Part shown: piece after piece, positions 43,008 to 52,194 of the stretch | Layout of the letters: the number at the start of each line of letters is the position of its first letter | How positions within the stretch are numbered: the first letter of the stretch is position 1 | Assembly: GCA_016714495.1 (NCBI GenBank) | Contig: JADKDU010000001.1 | Span: 1-64,000 of the forward strand | Direction: 5' to 3' | DNA length: 64,000 nt | DNA from: Hyphomonadaceae bacterium | GTDB taxonomy: Bacteria > Pseudomonadota > Alphaproteobacteria > Caulobacterales > Hyphomonadaceae | Made by a program: the position numbers and the translations under genes | The notes under the pieces: model-generated | Seen by the model: only the letters and a program-made list of their open reading frames with translations | The model's database searches: none | What the model was told of the DNA's origin: nothing

Positions 43008-43972
43008 CAGAAATAGCCCTCGCGCTTCTTCTTCTCCATCGAGCCGCTTTCATCGTGGTCTATCAGGCGGCCGGAGCGTTCGGATGTGCGGGCCGTCAAC
43101 ATTTCAGCGACGATGTCATCCAGCGTCGCAGCATCGCTCTCGAAGGCGGCCGTTAGCGGGTAGTCGCCAAGCGTTCGGAACCGGATCATGCGATCGACCG
43201 CTTTTTCGTCAGGCTGTATCGGCGTGCGATCGTCATCGACCATGAAGATCTGGCCGTCGCGGATGACGGTCGGCCGCTTCTTGCCGAAGTAGAGCGGAAC
43301 GATCGGGATCTCTTCTTCAGCGATGTAGGCCCAGATGTCGAGTTCGGTCCAATTGGAGATCGGGAAGACGCGGATGCTTTCGCCCGGCGCCTTGCGGGTA
43401 TTGTAGAGGCTCCAGAGTTCCGGGCGCTGGTTCTTTGGATCCCAGCTATGGTTCTCGGTGCGGAACGAGAAGATGCGCTCCTTGGCCCTGCTCTTCTCTT
43501 CGTCGCGCCGCGCGCCGCCGAAGGCTGCGTCGAATTTGTACTTGTCCATCGCCTGCCGCAGCCCTTCAGTCTTCATGACCTGCGTGTGGAGGTTCGAACC
43601 GGATGCGTAAGGGTTGACGCCGCGCTTCAGTCCGTCCTGGTTGATGTGAACAATCAGGTCGAGGCCGAGTTTCCGGGTGATGAGGTCACGGAACGCGACC
43701 ATCTCCCGGAATTTCCATGTGGTATCGACGTGCATGAAAGGGAAAGGCGGTCGCGAGGGCCAGAACGCCTTCATGGCAAGGTGGAGCATCACCGAGCTGT
43801 CCTTGCCGATTGAGTACAGCATCACCGGATTTTCGAACCCGGCCGCCACTTCGCGCATGATGAAAATGCTTTCGGCCTCAAGCCGCTGAAGATGGGCTGG
43901 CAACGGCTTCTTGCGCGCCGGGCGCGTCTGGAAGCGCTCGGCATAGGCCGAAAGGTCCTGTTCAAGCGTCAA
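43007..43972 (-). CDS. cysD: Sulfate adenylyltransferase subunit 2
   Basis: 321-residue ATP-pyrophosphatase-fold subunit with the PP-loop SIGKDSSVMLHL, HVDTTWKFREM, AFGGARRDEEKSRAKER and NWTELDIWAYI, as in CysD. It acts with CysN to form APS from sulfate and ATP. It heads the leftward cysD-cysNC operon. The 210-base gap to asmA holds the divergent promoters, but no operator stands out. Confidence 0.97.
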   Translation of the reverse strand: MTLEQDLSAYAERFQTRPARKKPLPAHLQRLEAESIFIMREVAAGFENPVMLYSIGKDSSVMLHLAMKAFWPSRPPFPFMHVDTTWKFREMVAFRDLITRKLGLDLIVHINQDGLKRGVNPYASGSNLHTQVMKTEGLRQAMDKYKFDAAFGGARRDEEKSRAKERIFSFRTENHSWDPKNQRPELWSLYNTRKAPGESIRVFPISNWTELDIWAYIAEEEIPIVPLYFGKKRPTVIRDGQIFMVDDDRTPIQPDEKAVDRMIRFRTLGDYPLTAAFESDAATLDDIVAEMLTARTSERSGRLIDHDESGSMEKKKREGYF

Positions 43973-44182
43973 AGTCGCGTCCTCTGGGGCCGTCCGCCCC
44001 TATCGTGGAGGCCCGACTTAAGGTGGGCGACACCCGCGGTAAAGCTTGCGTGTCTCAACTCAGGTCCTACGCCACCTTAACAGTGGATTCCCGGGGGTTT
44101 TCGAGTTCCAGGCTGGAATGGCCGCCTTGGTGGCGCCCCCGTCACTTTTTGTGTTTAACTGACCGAAAGCAAAGAGGAAACG

Positions 44183-46732
44183 ATGGGACGGATCCTTGTC
44201 ATCGCGGGTGGTGTTCTGGTGCTGTTGCTCGGCGCCCTGATGATCATACCGAACTTGATCCCGCAGGAGGTCTATCGGGCCAAAATCGAGGAAGAGGCCT
44301 CGAAGGCCTTGGGGCGGCAAGTCAAGGTCACAGGGAATATCGGGGTCAGCATCTTTCCGCGGCTTGAGGCCCGCGCCGGCGCCTCGACCATCGCCAATCC
44401 GGAAGGGTTCGGCGATGCGCCCTTCGCCTCGATGAAGGAATTGCGGGCTGCGGTCGCGCTCTGGCCCCTGCTCTTCCAGAATGTTGAGATCGACGAGTTC
44501 GTGCTGGTTGAACCCACGATCGGTCTGGTGAACCTGGAAAACGGCAAGAACAACTGGACATTCGACTTCGGCTCTACGCCGCCGAAGGAAGGCGAACCGC
44601 CGCAACAAGGCGGCTCCATGGGCGCGGCCCTGCGAGACGTGCGCATTGAGAACGGCAGGGTCTCCTATGACGACCGTCAGTCCAAAAGCATTCAGACACT
44701 GCGGGATTTGAACCTTTCCGCTGACAGGCAGGCGCTGGACAAGCCCTTGTCGTTCAACGCTTCCGGCTTCGCGAACGATCTGGCGTTCAAGCTGGAGTCG
44801 CGCATCGAGAACCCGAAGGCGATGATGGACGGCGTTACAACGCCAGCCTCGATCAAGATCGACACCGACCTTCTCAAGACCGCGCTTGATGGAACGCTTG
44901 CCTTGGGCGCAAAGCCTAGCTTCGACTTCAAGTTCAGCGGCGAAGTGCCGTCCGCCGTGAAACTGGCTGATGCGTTTCAGGTACAGGATCTGCCTGCGCG
45001 TGGCGTGCTGGGCAAGTTGTCGCTGAATGGGCAGGCGTTCGGGTCGTTCGAGGACATCACGCTGAAGATCTCAGGTGCAAAGCATGAGAGCCCGCTCTTA
45101 GCTGCAGACCTCAAGGGTGAAGCGCGGATTGCCAAGGCCATCACGCTCCAGCTGGATGCCACAGCGGAAGCGCCGCAATTGGCCCAACTCGCAAAGGCTA
45201 TGAATATCACGGCCCCCGCCGAAGCCGCGCTGGGTAAAGCGCGCGCGACAACAAAGATCTCAGGCACGCTGGATGATCTGAACTTCAGCAATGTGAACTT
45301 CGAACATAATAGCGGGCTGCTAGGCCTGTTATTCAACGGCAACGCCCGGCTCAAGAATGAGCTGACATTTGCCGGCAATCTTACGATTGCGGCGCCCGAT
45401 CTTCGTAAGCTTGCAGCAGCTGCAGGCGCCCAGCTGCCAGTTGGCGACATCTACAAATCGTTTTCTCTTTCGGGACAAACGTCCGGCGGCGCAAAAGATG
45501 TGCTTCTGAAAAATGCCGTCGTCCAGTTCGACAACATAAAGGGTTCTGGAGAAGCCGCCCTCAGCTTTGCGGGCGCAAACGGGAAGCCGCGCCTTACCGG
45601 CACGCTGACGACCGGGGACATCAACATCACACCCTATGCCACCGCTTCCGGCGCGCCCACGGATGCGCCTGCTGCCGCTGCAACGCCCGGATGGGGAGCA
45701 ACACCGATCGATCTCTCGCCGCTTCGCCTGGCGGATGCCGCGCTGGTTCTGAAAACCGGGGGGATCACATTCGACAAGTTTGATTTCGGGCCGACAAACA
45801 TCGTCGTATCGCTCGTTGGCGGGAAGCTGACTGCTGACCTGAAGCAAACATCGCTGTTTGGCGGGGCCGGCGGCGCAAGCTTTGTTGCGGACGGCAGCGG
45901 CGCCAAACCTGCGATAGCGCTGAAGGCCAACCTTGATGGCATGGCGTTGAAACCATTCCTTGTCGCTGCTGCAGGCTTCGACATGCTCGAAGGCAAGGGC
46001 GATGTGGAAATCGACATAGCTGGCTCGGGCGCCAACCTGCAGGCGATGATGAGCTCGCTGGTCGGCCAAGGGAATTTTCTGTTCGACGACGGCGTACTGA
46101 AGGGCGTCAATCTGCAGGAACTCGGCAAAGCCGCGCAGACGGCGCTGTCGAGCAAGAGTGTTTCACTGGGTGCGTTCTCCGCCAACTCTCAAACCAAGTT
46201 CAGCGCCCTTAATGCTGGATTTGCGATGAAGGACGGAGTTGCGATGCTGACCGGCATGAAGATGGAGGCGGATGCCTTCACAGTTTCCGGCGGCGGCGCG
46301 CTCGACATCGGCAAACAGCAGGTGGCGCTCAGCCTCTTCCCGGAATTCAAGGACAAGAAGGCAGGCCTCAACGGCTATGGCCTGCCGATCAAGCTCGCTG
46401 GCGGTTGGGATGGGGTTGGCTTGAGCCTCGACTGGGACTTCCTGCGAGAGAAAGCTACGGTCGGCCTGCAAGCCAAGGCTGGCGCGGAGATCCAAGACGA
46501 GCTCAACAAGTTGGGCGGCGGCCTTCGCGATAAGCTGGGGCTCGGCGGCGCCAAGACCCCGCCAGCGCAGACGCCGGCAACGCCAGCGCCTGCGCCTGCC
46601 CCTGTTGTCGAGGGGCAGCCAGCCGCGCCCGCACAACCATCGCAAGCGGCGGCGGAGCCGCCGAAATCAGCTGAAGACCGTCTCAAGGCCGAAGCCGACA
46701 AGGCGCTCAACAAACTGTTCGGCAGGAATTAG
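44183..46732 (+). CDS. AsmA-family membrane-anchored protein
   Basis: 849 residues, preceded by AAAGAGGAAACG. An N-terminal signal anchor (GRILVIAGGVLVLLLGALMI) is followed by the AsmA start AKIEEEASKALGRQVKVTGN. Long repetitive beta-strand sequence follows, and the AsmA C-terminal domain (GDVEIDIAGSGANLQAMMSSL, GNFLFDDGVLKGVNLQELGKA). The tail is Pro/Ala-rich (PPAQTPATPAPAPAPVVEG), ending in a charged helix. AsmA-like proteins are thought to bridge membranes for lipid transport or outer-membrane homeostasis. Confidence 0.92.
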   Translation: MGRILVIAGGVLVLLLGALMIIPNLIPQEVYRAKIEEEASKALGRQVKVTGNIGVSIFPRLEARAGASTIANPEGFGDAPFASMKELRAAVALWPLLFQNVEIDEFVLVEPTIGLVNLENGKNNWTFDFGSTPPKEGEPPQQGGSMGAALRDVRIENGRVSYDDRQSKSIQTLRDLNLSADRQALDKPLSFNASGFANDLAFKLESRIENPKAMMDGVTTPASIKIDTDLLKTALDGTLALGAKPSFDFKFSGEVPSAVKLADAFQVQDLPARGVLGKLSLNGQAFGSFEDITLKISGAKHESPLLAADLKGEARIAKAITLQLDATAEAPQLAQLAKAMNITAPAEAALGKARATTKISGTLDDLNFSNVNFEHNSGLLGLLFNGNARLKNELTFAGNLTIAAPDLRKLAAAAGAQLPVGDIYKSFSLSGQTSGGAKDVLLKNAVVQFDNIKGSGEAALSFAGANGKPRLTGTLTTGDINITPYATASGAPTDAPAAAATPGWGATPIDLSPLRLADAALVLKTGGITFDKFDFGPTNIVVSLVGGKLTADLKQTSLFGGAGGASFVADGSGAKPAIALKANLDGMALKPFLVAAAGFDMLEGKGDVEIDIAGSGANLQAMMSSLVGQGNFLFDDGVLKGVNLQELGKAAQTALSSKSVSLGAFSANSQTKFSALNAGFAMKDGVAMLTGMKMEADAFTVSGGGALDIGKQQVALSLFPEFKDKKAGLNGYGLPIKLAGGWDGVGLSLDWDFLREKATVGLQAKAGAEIQDELNKLGGGLRDKLGLGGAKTPPAQTPATPAPAPAPVVEGQPAAPAQPSQAAAEPPKSAEDRLKAEADKALNKLFGRN

Positions 46733-46956
46733 GACAAGTATTTCGGCGGCGCCGAGGAGATCGGCCCTTCCGCCTTGACGCGGCGATAGACGTCGCCGCC
46801 AAAGCCCCCCTCTCCGCCATGACACGTGGCGACGATTGACCCGTCGCAATCAGGTTTGACGATTTCCTGCAGGATGGCGATGCCGCGTAAGGCCTCCTGC
46901 CAGGCGAAGCGGAAGCGCGTCTACAGGATCACGGCCGTGTTCGTCTGCTGGGACAT
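46729..46956 (-). pseudogene. Small leftward gene with an in-frame stop
   Basis: From an ATG at 46956 the frame reads MSQQTNTAVIL, then TAG (46921-46923), then RFRFAWQEALRGIAILQEI, VKPDCDGSIVATCHGGEGGF and GGDVYRRVKAEGPISSAPPKY to a TAA at 46729. The post-stop part looks like real protein. Either a nonsense mutation or error has broken it, or translation starts later at a non-ATG codon. It is convergent with the AsmA gene, overlapping its last 4 bases. Family unknown. Confidence 0.4.
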
Positions 46957-47208
46957 ATAAAGGGGCCTTTCGCACCGCACGCCCGTTGCGCAACGGGGCA
47001 CAATTGTCGATTGGCGTGGGTGGGGATGCCCGTCCCCTATTCGTCAGCGCCAGAACGGCCGGAAATTCACTCTTTTCGGGGCGACCTGGCGATCCTTCAT
47101 CCTGCAAAAGGAAAGCTGGATTCAGTCGATTTCCGCGTCTTGCCCGGGCCTCGGCTTGGCGTTAAGACCACGGCCTTCGCGCATGCGCACAGAGGCGCTG
47201 CTCCGGAT

Positions 47209-47285
47209 GCCGGCTTAGCTCAGTTGGTTAGAGCGCTAGATTGTGGATCTAGAGGTCCCCGGTTCGAGCCCGGGAGCTGGTACCA
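47209..47285 (+). tRNA. tRNA-His (GTG)
   Basis: A 77-base cloverleaf with D arm TAGCTCAGTTGGTTAGAGC, anticodon loop TTGTGGA (GTG), T arm CCCGG-TTCGAGC-CCGGG and encoded CCA. The discriminator is A and the base before position 1 is T, so the universal G-1:C73 pair is absent. This trait is known in many alphaproteobacteria. Confidence 0.95.
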
Positions 47286-47449
47286 GCGGAACCTGCTGAG
47301 TTCACAAAGCATTTAAGCTTCAGCGTTACCACGCGCTGCATAAGCAAAGGAGCCATCCACCCAATCTGCTTTGGGCCAGCTCGCGCCTTCCGGCCCCATC
47401 GCATCCAATGGGCACCTCGCCAAAGACGGACAAAGTCGGAGCGGCGCTC

Positions 47450-47927
47450 CTAGGACTGTCGGGGGTTATCGGTACTCTGCTTTTCAGTGATCAGCACAGC
47501 CTTGTCCTCGACGAGCCCGGCTGATCTACCCGTTTCCAAAAGCGCCTTCAGATTGGACACGACAAGCGTATAGCCTTGCGTTGCTTCAATGGCCTTGGCG
47601 ACCGCTTCGTCTACGGTCATGCCGGTGATGGCGCTCTCTATCTCGACACGTGTAAAGCCATCAGCGCGTTGCTCGAATTTGAGCTCCGCCCTCTCATCCC
47701 CATCCCACTCCAGCACGATGCGCCGGTCACGCACCATCTCGCGGACATGTGTTTCCGCTACGGCGCTAGGGACCATGAACTCCCAGGTGACAGAGCGTCC
47801 GGTCCTGAGTGGCGCGCTAGTCCGAGAAAGCCAGAACCGGCTTAGCATCGATGGTTCCACGAACGCTTTGAACACATCGCTTGCGGGGGGCTCAGATGAG
47901 CATTGAGACGTTGGCGACAGGCATCAT
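47450..47927 (-). CDS. SRPBCC/AHSA1-type protein, frameshifted near its start
   Basis: The main frame begins at a GTG at 47875 and gives 141 residues (FKAFVEPSMLSRFWLSRTSAPL, VTWEFMVPSAVAETHVREMV, VEIESAITGMTVDEAVAKAIE), a typical START-like AHSA1 domain. A proper start lies upstream: AAGGAG at 47934-47939, then ATG at 47927 reading MMPVANVSMLI before a TGA. Removing one T there joins it as NVSMLIEPPASDVFKAFVEP, which fits the family. So a one-base insertion near 47896 probably splits the start from the body. The ligand is unknown. Confidence 0.75.
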
Positions 47928-48270
47928 GACGAGCTCCTTCTGACGCCAATGAACGCTCAGCCAGGCTTGCTCGCTCCATCGCATTCAATCGGCGGGACCG
48001 CTGCCATGTCGGCTGCAGCAAACGCCTGACGATTCTACTTCCGCACGCCGCAAAAGGATGGGTCAGCCTGACATTCTTGGACCGGCTATGTTGCCTTCAT
48101 ACCGTATCGACAAACACCGCCGTTCTACGACTTCTCCTGCTACTTTTGTTCCATTCCTTTAGCCACGTTCGTTCCCATGTGAGCAGAGATGGCGCACTGG
48201 ACATGCGTTTGCTGAGCCTAGGAGAGTCGCTGGTAAGGAAAGCCAGCGACCAATCCCAGGAGGCCGAAGA
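47928..48270. other. Intergenic, no gene seen
   Basis: It contains the ribosome-binding site of the leftward AHSA1-type gene at its left edge. The remainder has only short frames without motifs on either strand, and no convincing terminator or repeat. Confidence 0.4.
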
Positions 48271-48642
48271 TCAGCCGCAGCGCATTCCGGTAATCACTCC
48301 AGCCGCGTCGACGTCTATGTTCAAGCGCTCTTTGTCGAAGCCCGCGATCACTTTATCGCCCGGCTCAATGATGCGCACAGCGCCGATCGTCCAGTCCCGA
48401 TCGCCGAGGGATGGCACTCCTGGATGAGTGACGGGCTTCCCGATCAACCCAGAGTAAAACGCGATATTGCATGTATCGGCTGTCGAAGCGCCCACCAGCG
48501 GCGCCGCCATGGCTGTCGGAGGTTCAACAACTGGTGGCACAGCTGCGGAGGTTTTTGTTGGAGCTGTGGACGTAGGCTGGATCGAAGGCGTGCAGGCCAT
48601 GAGCATGATCAAGGGCACAGCTGCTACAAATCTGCTTTTCAT
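48271..48642 (-). CDS. I78-family peptidase-inhibitor-like lipoprotein
   Basis: 123 residues with a lipoprotein signal (MKSRFVAAVPLIMLMAC, lipobox LMAC), a Thr/Pro/Ala linker, then a ~70-residue domain: ADTCNIAFYSGLIGKPVTH, VRIIEPGDKVIAGFDKERLN, DVDAAGVITGMRCG. The R-x-I-x-P-G...RLN-x-x-x-D-x-x-G-x-I...CG pattern is that of I78 (elastase-inhibitor-like) proteins. Two Cys at the domain ends may form a disulphide. Its target protease is unknown. Confidence 0.82.
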   Translation of the reverse strand: MKSRFVAAVPLIMLMACTPSIQPTSTAPTKTSAAVPPVVEPPTAMAAPLVGASTADTCNIAFYSGLIGKPVTHPGVPSLGDRDWTIGAVRIIEPGDKVIAGFDKERLNIDVDAAGVITGMRCG

Positions 48643-49101
48643 ATGGGAACAGTAGAGTGACGGCTGCGACGCCCAAATGAACGATCCCGTGAGTATTGGC
48701 CGATCCCGCTAGCTACGGTTCAACCGAGCCGTTTGTCGCCATCAACCAGCAGCTTGTTGCGTGGGATATAGATGTCCCAATCAGCTCGCGCGCCGCTGCG
48801 GATGCGATGCTCCTTCGGCTTAAGCAGCCCCTCGGGATCAGGTTCGATCACTGTCGTCCTGTCCGCCGCCAGGACGTTGAGTCCATTAGAAGAGCAAACC
48901 CGCAAGCGGGCCTGTCCTCGGGCCGCTGAGCTCGATGACGATTTCCTTTTTAAAAATTGATTAGCGCATCCTTGCCAGTGAGGAAGAAACCAACATGCTT
49001 GCCGTTACGGTGAGACCACTTGTTTCACCCTCGATCGACTCGTGAAGGGAAGTGCACAACGCAGGCAGCGAGCCGTAAGCGCATCGGTCGGTCGAAAGTA
49101 A
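48643..49101. other. Interval with possible gene debris
   Basis: A leftward 61-codon frame (48720-48905, TTG start) contains EPDPEGLLKPKEHRIRSGA and DWDIYIPRNKLLVDGDKRLG, which look protein-like but have no start context and match nothing I know. It may be the remnant of a gene. Nothing else is supported. Confidence 0.3.
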
Positions 49102-49128
49102 AAGGGCGCCCCGAGACGGGACGCCCTT
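49102..49128 (-). terminator. Terminator of the leftward secreted-protein gene
   Basis: Hairpin AAGGGCGCCCC-GAGAC-GGGACGCCCTT with one internal C-A mismatch. Read leftward it is followed by TTACTTTCG, a modest T-tract. It is 29 bases past the stop at 49157. Confidence 0.6.
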
Positions 49129-49156
49129 AGAAGTTAGACCTGCAGATCCGTCAGAC

Positions 49157-50209
49157 TTACTCTTTCGCCTCCGCAACGCCGGCGAAAATTTGCTTCCGCA
49201 TCCCGTTCTTCCGACCCTCGCGCTCAAAAACGCGCGCCCCATTGAGCAAGTTGAACATGCTGTAATTGCCTTCATGGCAGGCGTACTCATACGGCCCCTG
49301 CGAAGCGTTCAGCGGCATCTCGCCTTTCCACGTCTGTGTGTAACGGGCCGGATCCTCGACCGTGTACTGGTAAACAATCTGGTCGTTGCTTGCGCGGGTA
49401 AAGCGCTCCGTAACCTTGCCCTTCACGTCGATATAGCTGTTCTGCTTCGGCTCGACATTCGTGGTCTCAACCACAAGCGTGTTGCCCTCGTAATGGCCAA
49501 TCGAATCCCCACCCCATTTCGGAACGGCATTGGGATTGCGCGTGGCATTGATCGGGATGATCCGCACATCGTGGTTCATTTCGGCCACGATCATCACATG
49601 GTCTGGAGTCTGAACGATCTGATAGTTATTGTTGTACAACGCATTGTTCAGCACAGGGCCTGGGCCGCCGGTGAAGCCCCAGATGCAGCGCTCCGGGATG
49701 CCGCGGTCTTCAGGGTTGTCACTGAGGCGGTCGGCGAACTCTTCTTCCGAGGAAGCCGGTCGTGCAGACCTGTTGCCCTTGATATAGGGGATCTTGCCAT
49801 CGGCGGGCTCGACGATCCACGACGAACGATATTTGCCGTCGATCTTTCCAAGGTCGGCGCCCGGATCCATCCAATAGCGATTGTAGGCGCGGTCCGGATT
49901 GGCATCCGTCAGCAGAGCCAACTTCTCCTTGCCCGATGTAACGGCTTGCTGATCCTCCGCTTCCTCCTTGGCAACGCGGGTATAGATGTTGCGATTGAAC
50001 AGCTTGTTCCTTTCCTCTTCGCTGATGACCAAGCTTGAGGCTCCATCTGGGCGCTGCATGGTCGTAAGCGACGCACTGCTGAAGAAGCCCTGCAGATCTG
50101 GCGCGCCCCAGCTGGTTTTCGCCGGCGTGTATTTCGGTTCAGCCTGCGCCAGCGCTGCCGGCGCTGCTAGAACGGCTATGACCGAAGCCAGGACCAATGA
50201 GTATTTCAA
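49157..50209 (-). CDS. Secreted protein, paralogue of the gene at 25714-26799
   Basis: 350 residues with a signal peptide (MKYSLVLASVIAVLAAPAALAQ). Its blocks match the protein at 25714-26799 in order: WGAPDLQGFF, YNRYWMDPGADL, RCIWGFTGGPGPVLNNALYN, NNYQIVQTPDHVMIVAEMNHD, KWGGDSIGHYEGNTLVVETT, KVTERFTRASNDQIVYQYTV and YEYACHEGNYSMFNLLNGAR. No known catalytic signature. It stands alone, with a terminator after it. Confidence 0.85.
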   Translation of the reverse strand: MKYSLVLASVIAVLAAPAALAQAEPKYTPAKTSWGAPDLQGFFSSASLTTMQRPDGASSLVISEEERNKLFNRNIYTRVAKEEAEDQQAVTSGKEKLALLTDANPDRAYNRYWMDPGADLGKIDGKYRSSWIVEPADGKIPYIKGNRSARPASSEEEFADRLSDNPEDRGIPERCIWGFTGGPGPVLNNALYNNNYQIVQTPDHVMIVAEMNHDVRIIPINATRNPNAVPKWGGDSIGHYEGNTLVVETTNVEPKQNSYIDVKGKVTERFTRASNDQIVYQYTVEDPARYTQTWKGEMPLNASQGPYEYACHEGNYSMFNLLNGARVFEREGRKNGMRKQIFAGVAEAKE

Positions 50210-50387
50210 TGTAAATTTCCTCCTGCGTTCGCGCGGATGAACTCCGCTTTTCCCGCGGAGGGTCTGTCAACGGCCGCAAAAAGGATACCCACCAATGCAT
50301 GCCATCGGCGCAATCCTCGGTGATCACGGACCACAGCAAGCCCGACGATGTGGGCAGACGATGCTGGCGCTATCGGCCTCTTGCAAT

Positions 50388-50407
50388 TTGTATCCCCTAG
50401 GATACAA
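50388..50407. promoter_or_regulatory. Palindromic operator of the toxin-antitoxin pair
   Basis: Perfect 8-bp inverted repeat TTGTATCC-CCTA-GGATACAA, ending 8 bases before the toxin ATG. This is the position expected for autorepression by the antitoxin or complex. Confidence 0.7.
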
Positions 50408-50414
50408 TTAGCGT

Positions 50415-50712
50415 ATGTTCGAAGTGAGAGTCGCCCCGGAATTCGAGGAATGGCTGTCCGGCATCAAGGACGGAAAAAACCAAGGTTCGCCTTAGTAAAC
50501 GCCTGAGAAAGGCGGAACTCGGGAACCTCGGAGACGTCAAGTCCGTGGGCGACGGCGTGAGGGAGATGCGCGAACATTTCGGCCCCGGCTGGCGTATGTA
50601 TTACGTCGAGAAGGGGAAGGTTGTGGTTGTGATGCTGGGCGACGGCGACAAGTCCTCGCAGGCTGATGACATCGCAGCCGTGAATCAGCTGGCGGAAGCT
50701 CTGGAGGAGTGA
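50415..50712 (+). pseudogene. RelE/ParE-type toxin, frameshifted
   Basis: From the ATG at 50415 the frame reads MFEVRVAPEFEEWLSGIKDGK and stops early. Removing one A from the A6 run at 50474-50479 restores KVRLSKRLRKAELGNLGDVK, SVGDGVREMREHFGPGWRMYY and KGKVVVVMLGDGDKSSQADD through to the TGA at 50710-50712 (98 residues). That is the addiction-module killer form of the RelE fold (G-x-G-x-x-E-x-R...GPGWR-x-YY...L-x-x-G-D-K). The antitoxin ATG follows 1 base later. The extra A may be a base-calling error or a true inactivation. Confidence 0.85.
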
Positions 50713-50713
50713 A

Positions 50714-51025
50714 ATGGCAAAAACCAAGATCTCTGATCTAAAGAAATTCGACGTTGCCGACCTCCTCGACAGCGACGAGGCTATGGCGGAATACCTCAAC
50801 GCCGCTCTCGAAGACGACGATCCCGCCTTCCTCATCACTGCAATCGGCGACATCGCCAGAGCGCAGGGCATGGGCAAGATTGCCGATAAAACCGGCCTTG
50901 GCCGGGAGTCGCTGTACAAGTCGTTCCGTGAGGACGCGTCACCGAAGTTCGACACGGTGCAGCGCGTAGTGTCAGCGCTCGGCCTCAAGCTGACGGTGCA
51001 ACCAGCGACGGAAAGAGCAGCCTAG
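50714..51025 (+). CDS. HigA-type antitoxin (addiction-module antidote)
   Basis: 103 residues, MAKTKISDLKKFDVADLLDSD start, with GGAGG-containing sequence overlapping the toxin's end as ribosome-binding site. AYL-type EYLNAALEDDDPAFLITAIG and the helix-turn-helix GMGKIADKTGLGRESLYKSF, then SPKFDTVQRVVSALGLKLTV, are the signature of antidotes that pair with this toxin class. It binds DNA and neutralises the upstream toxin, probably through the palindrome at 50388-50407. Confidence 0.92.
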   Translation: MAKTKISDLKKFDVADLLDSDEAMAEYLNAALEDDDPAFLITAIGDIARAQGMGKIADKTGLGRESLYKSFREDASPKFDTVQRVVSALGLKLTVQPATERAA

Positions 51026-51231
51026 TCGAAGTGCCTCGCCCGTCTCAATGGCGAATACACCAAGCTCAATGGTGCAGCCGTCATTGCTTCTGAGGCGCTT
51101 TTGTCATTGAACCTGAATACGCTTCTTCGAGCCGCTAGCTCTCCACGACGGCTGCACTGCGGCACTCAGCCTGTGCGTTACAGCTGTATGGCATGCGTAG
51201 AGCGAAAACGGACGCAGCGTAGCGGGGGCCA

Positions 51232-51474
51232 GTGGCCGCGAGGGCTAGTCTGGGCGGCGCGCTGCTCGCAATCGCTGGTCCGATCAGGTGGCTTAAGCGC
51301 AGGCGCGCTGGCCTGGAAGCTCCTCCACCATTCAAAGGCAAGCGCGCCGGTTGGGTGGTCTATGCATCACTTGCCATCTTCGGCATATTCTTCCCACTCC
51401 TCGGCACCTCGCTTCTTGTCGTTCTTGCGTTCAAGCAACTCCTACTTTCGCGCGTGGGGACGACGCGCGAATGA
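51232..51474 (+). pseudogene. C-terminal remnant of a PepSY-type membrane protein
   Basis: An 80-codon frame with ALLAIAGPIRWLKRRRAG then a hydrophobic stretch WVVYASLAIFGIFFPLLGTS and LLVVLAFKQLLLSR. It resembles the last transmembrane part of PepSY-associated TM proteins (W-L-K-R-R...FPLLG-x-S-L-L). No upstream PepSY or earlier helices are found in any frame to 51026, so most of the gene is missing. Assignment is tentative. Confidence 0.4.
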
Positions 51475-51768
51475 CTCGGGCTGGCTTAGGGAGGTGCCAA
51501 CGCCTCCATCAGGTTTGACTACAGCGATGAGGACCACGACGCTCGATTGCAGAGGGCTTTGCGTCAAGGGCGCGAGGCTTGGCGCAGAGCCGGCAGGCAT
51601 ACAGTCCGCTCGCAGGTCATCCATCGGTCCGACGACGATCGTCCGCTGGATCGACTCCGCGAAGCCACAGCGTCGCGATCCGAAAGCCTGCTTTGCGCGA
51701 CTAAAGCTGACGCAGGATCGTGTGGGTATCAAACGTGATAAGCAGGAACTTCCGCCAATGGCTCGACC

Positions 51769-52185
51769 ATGAACATCGCGAGAACGACACGGACGATAAT
51801 CGAGAGGGTTCGCTGGTGGTCCTGCCTGTCCATTGTTGTCGTCTCCGCTTGCGTGGATCTGCCCGCGATGACCCCTACGGGGCAGATGCCTGGCGAGACT
51901 ACGTCTCGCGTGCTGGCCGATCTGCCCGCCTCTTCTTCACAGGGAGATGCGCCGACATCACTTAGCGCCGAGATGCGCATGATCGGCGAGCAGTTGTATC
52001 AGCAGCGTTGCGCGATGTGCCATGACGCTGGACGAGCTCCGCCCCGCAGCCAGATCGCAGCGCTCTCGCCCAAGGATATTCTGGAAGCACTAGACACCGG
52101 GTTCATGGCTGCCATCGCGCAATTCATGACGCCGCGTGAGAAAGATCTCCTAATTCGTCATCTCAGTGCACAGCAGTCTGACTAG
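51769..52185 (+). CDS. Small c-type cytochrome lipoprotein
   Basis: 138 residues. A hydrophobic N-terminus ending in a possible lipobox (LSIVVVSAC) is followed by a Ser/Thr/Pro linker and one haem site, LYQQRCAMCHDAGRAPP. The distal Met ligand is probably in FMAAIAQFMTPREKDLLI. Probably a periplasmic electron carrier. It ends 9 bases before the MITE. Confidence 0.82.
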   Translation: MNIARTTRTIIERVRWWSCLSIVVVSACVDLPAMTPTGQMPGETTSRVLADLPASSSQGDAPTSLSAEMRMIGEQLYQQRCAMCHDAGRAPPRSQIAALSPKDILEALDTGFMAAIAQFMTPREKDLLIRHLSAQQSD

Positions 52186-52194
52186 GGCTTGAAT

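Noticed and set aside
46850..47107. 85-codon leftward frame before tRNA-His
   Set aside because: No ribosome-binding site or family resemblance; overlaps the better-reading interrupted small gene.
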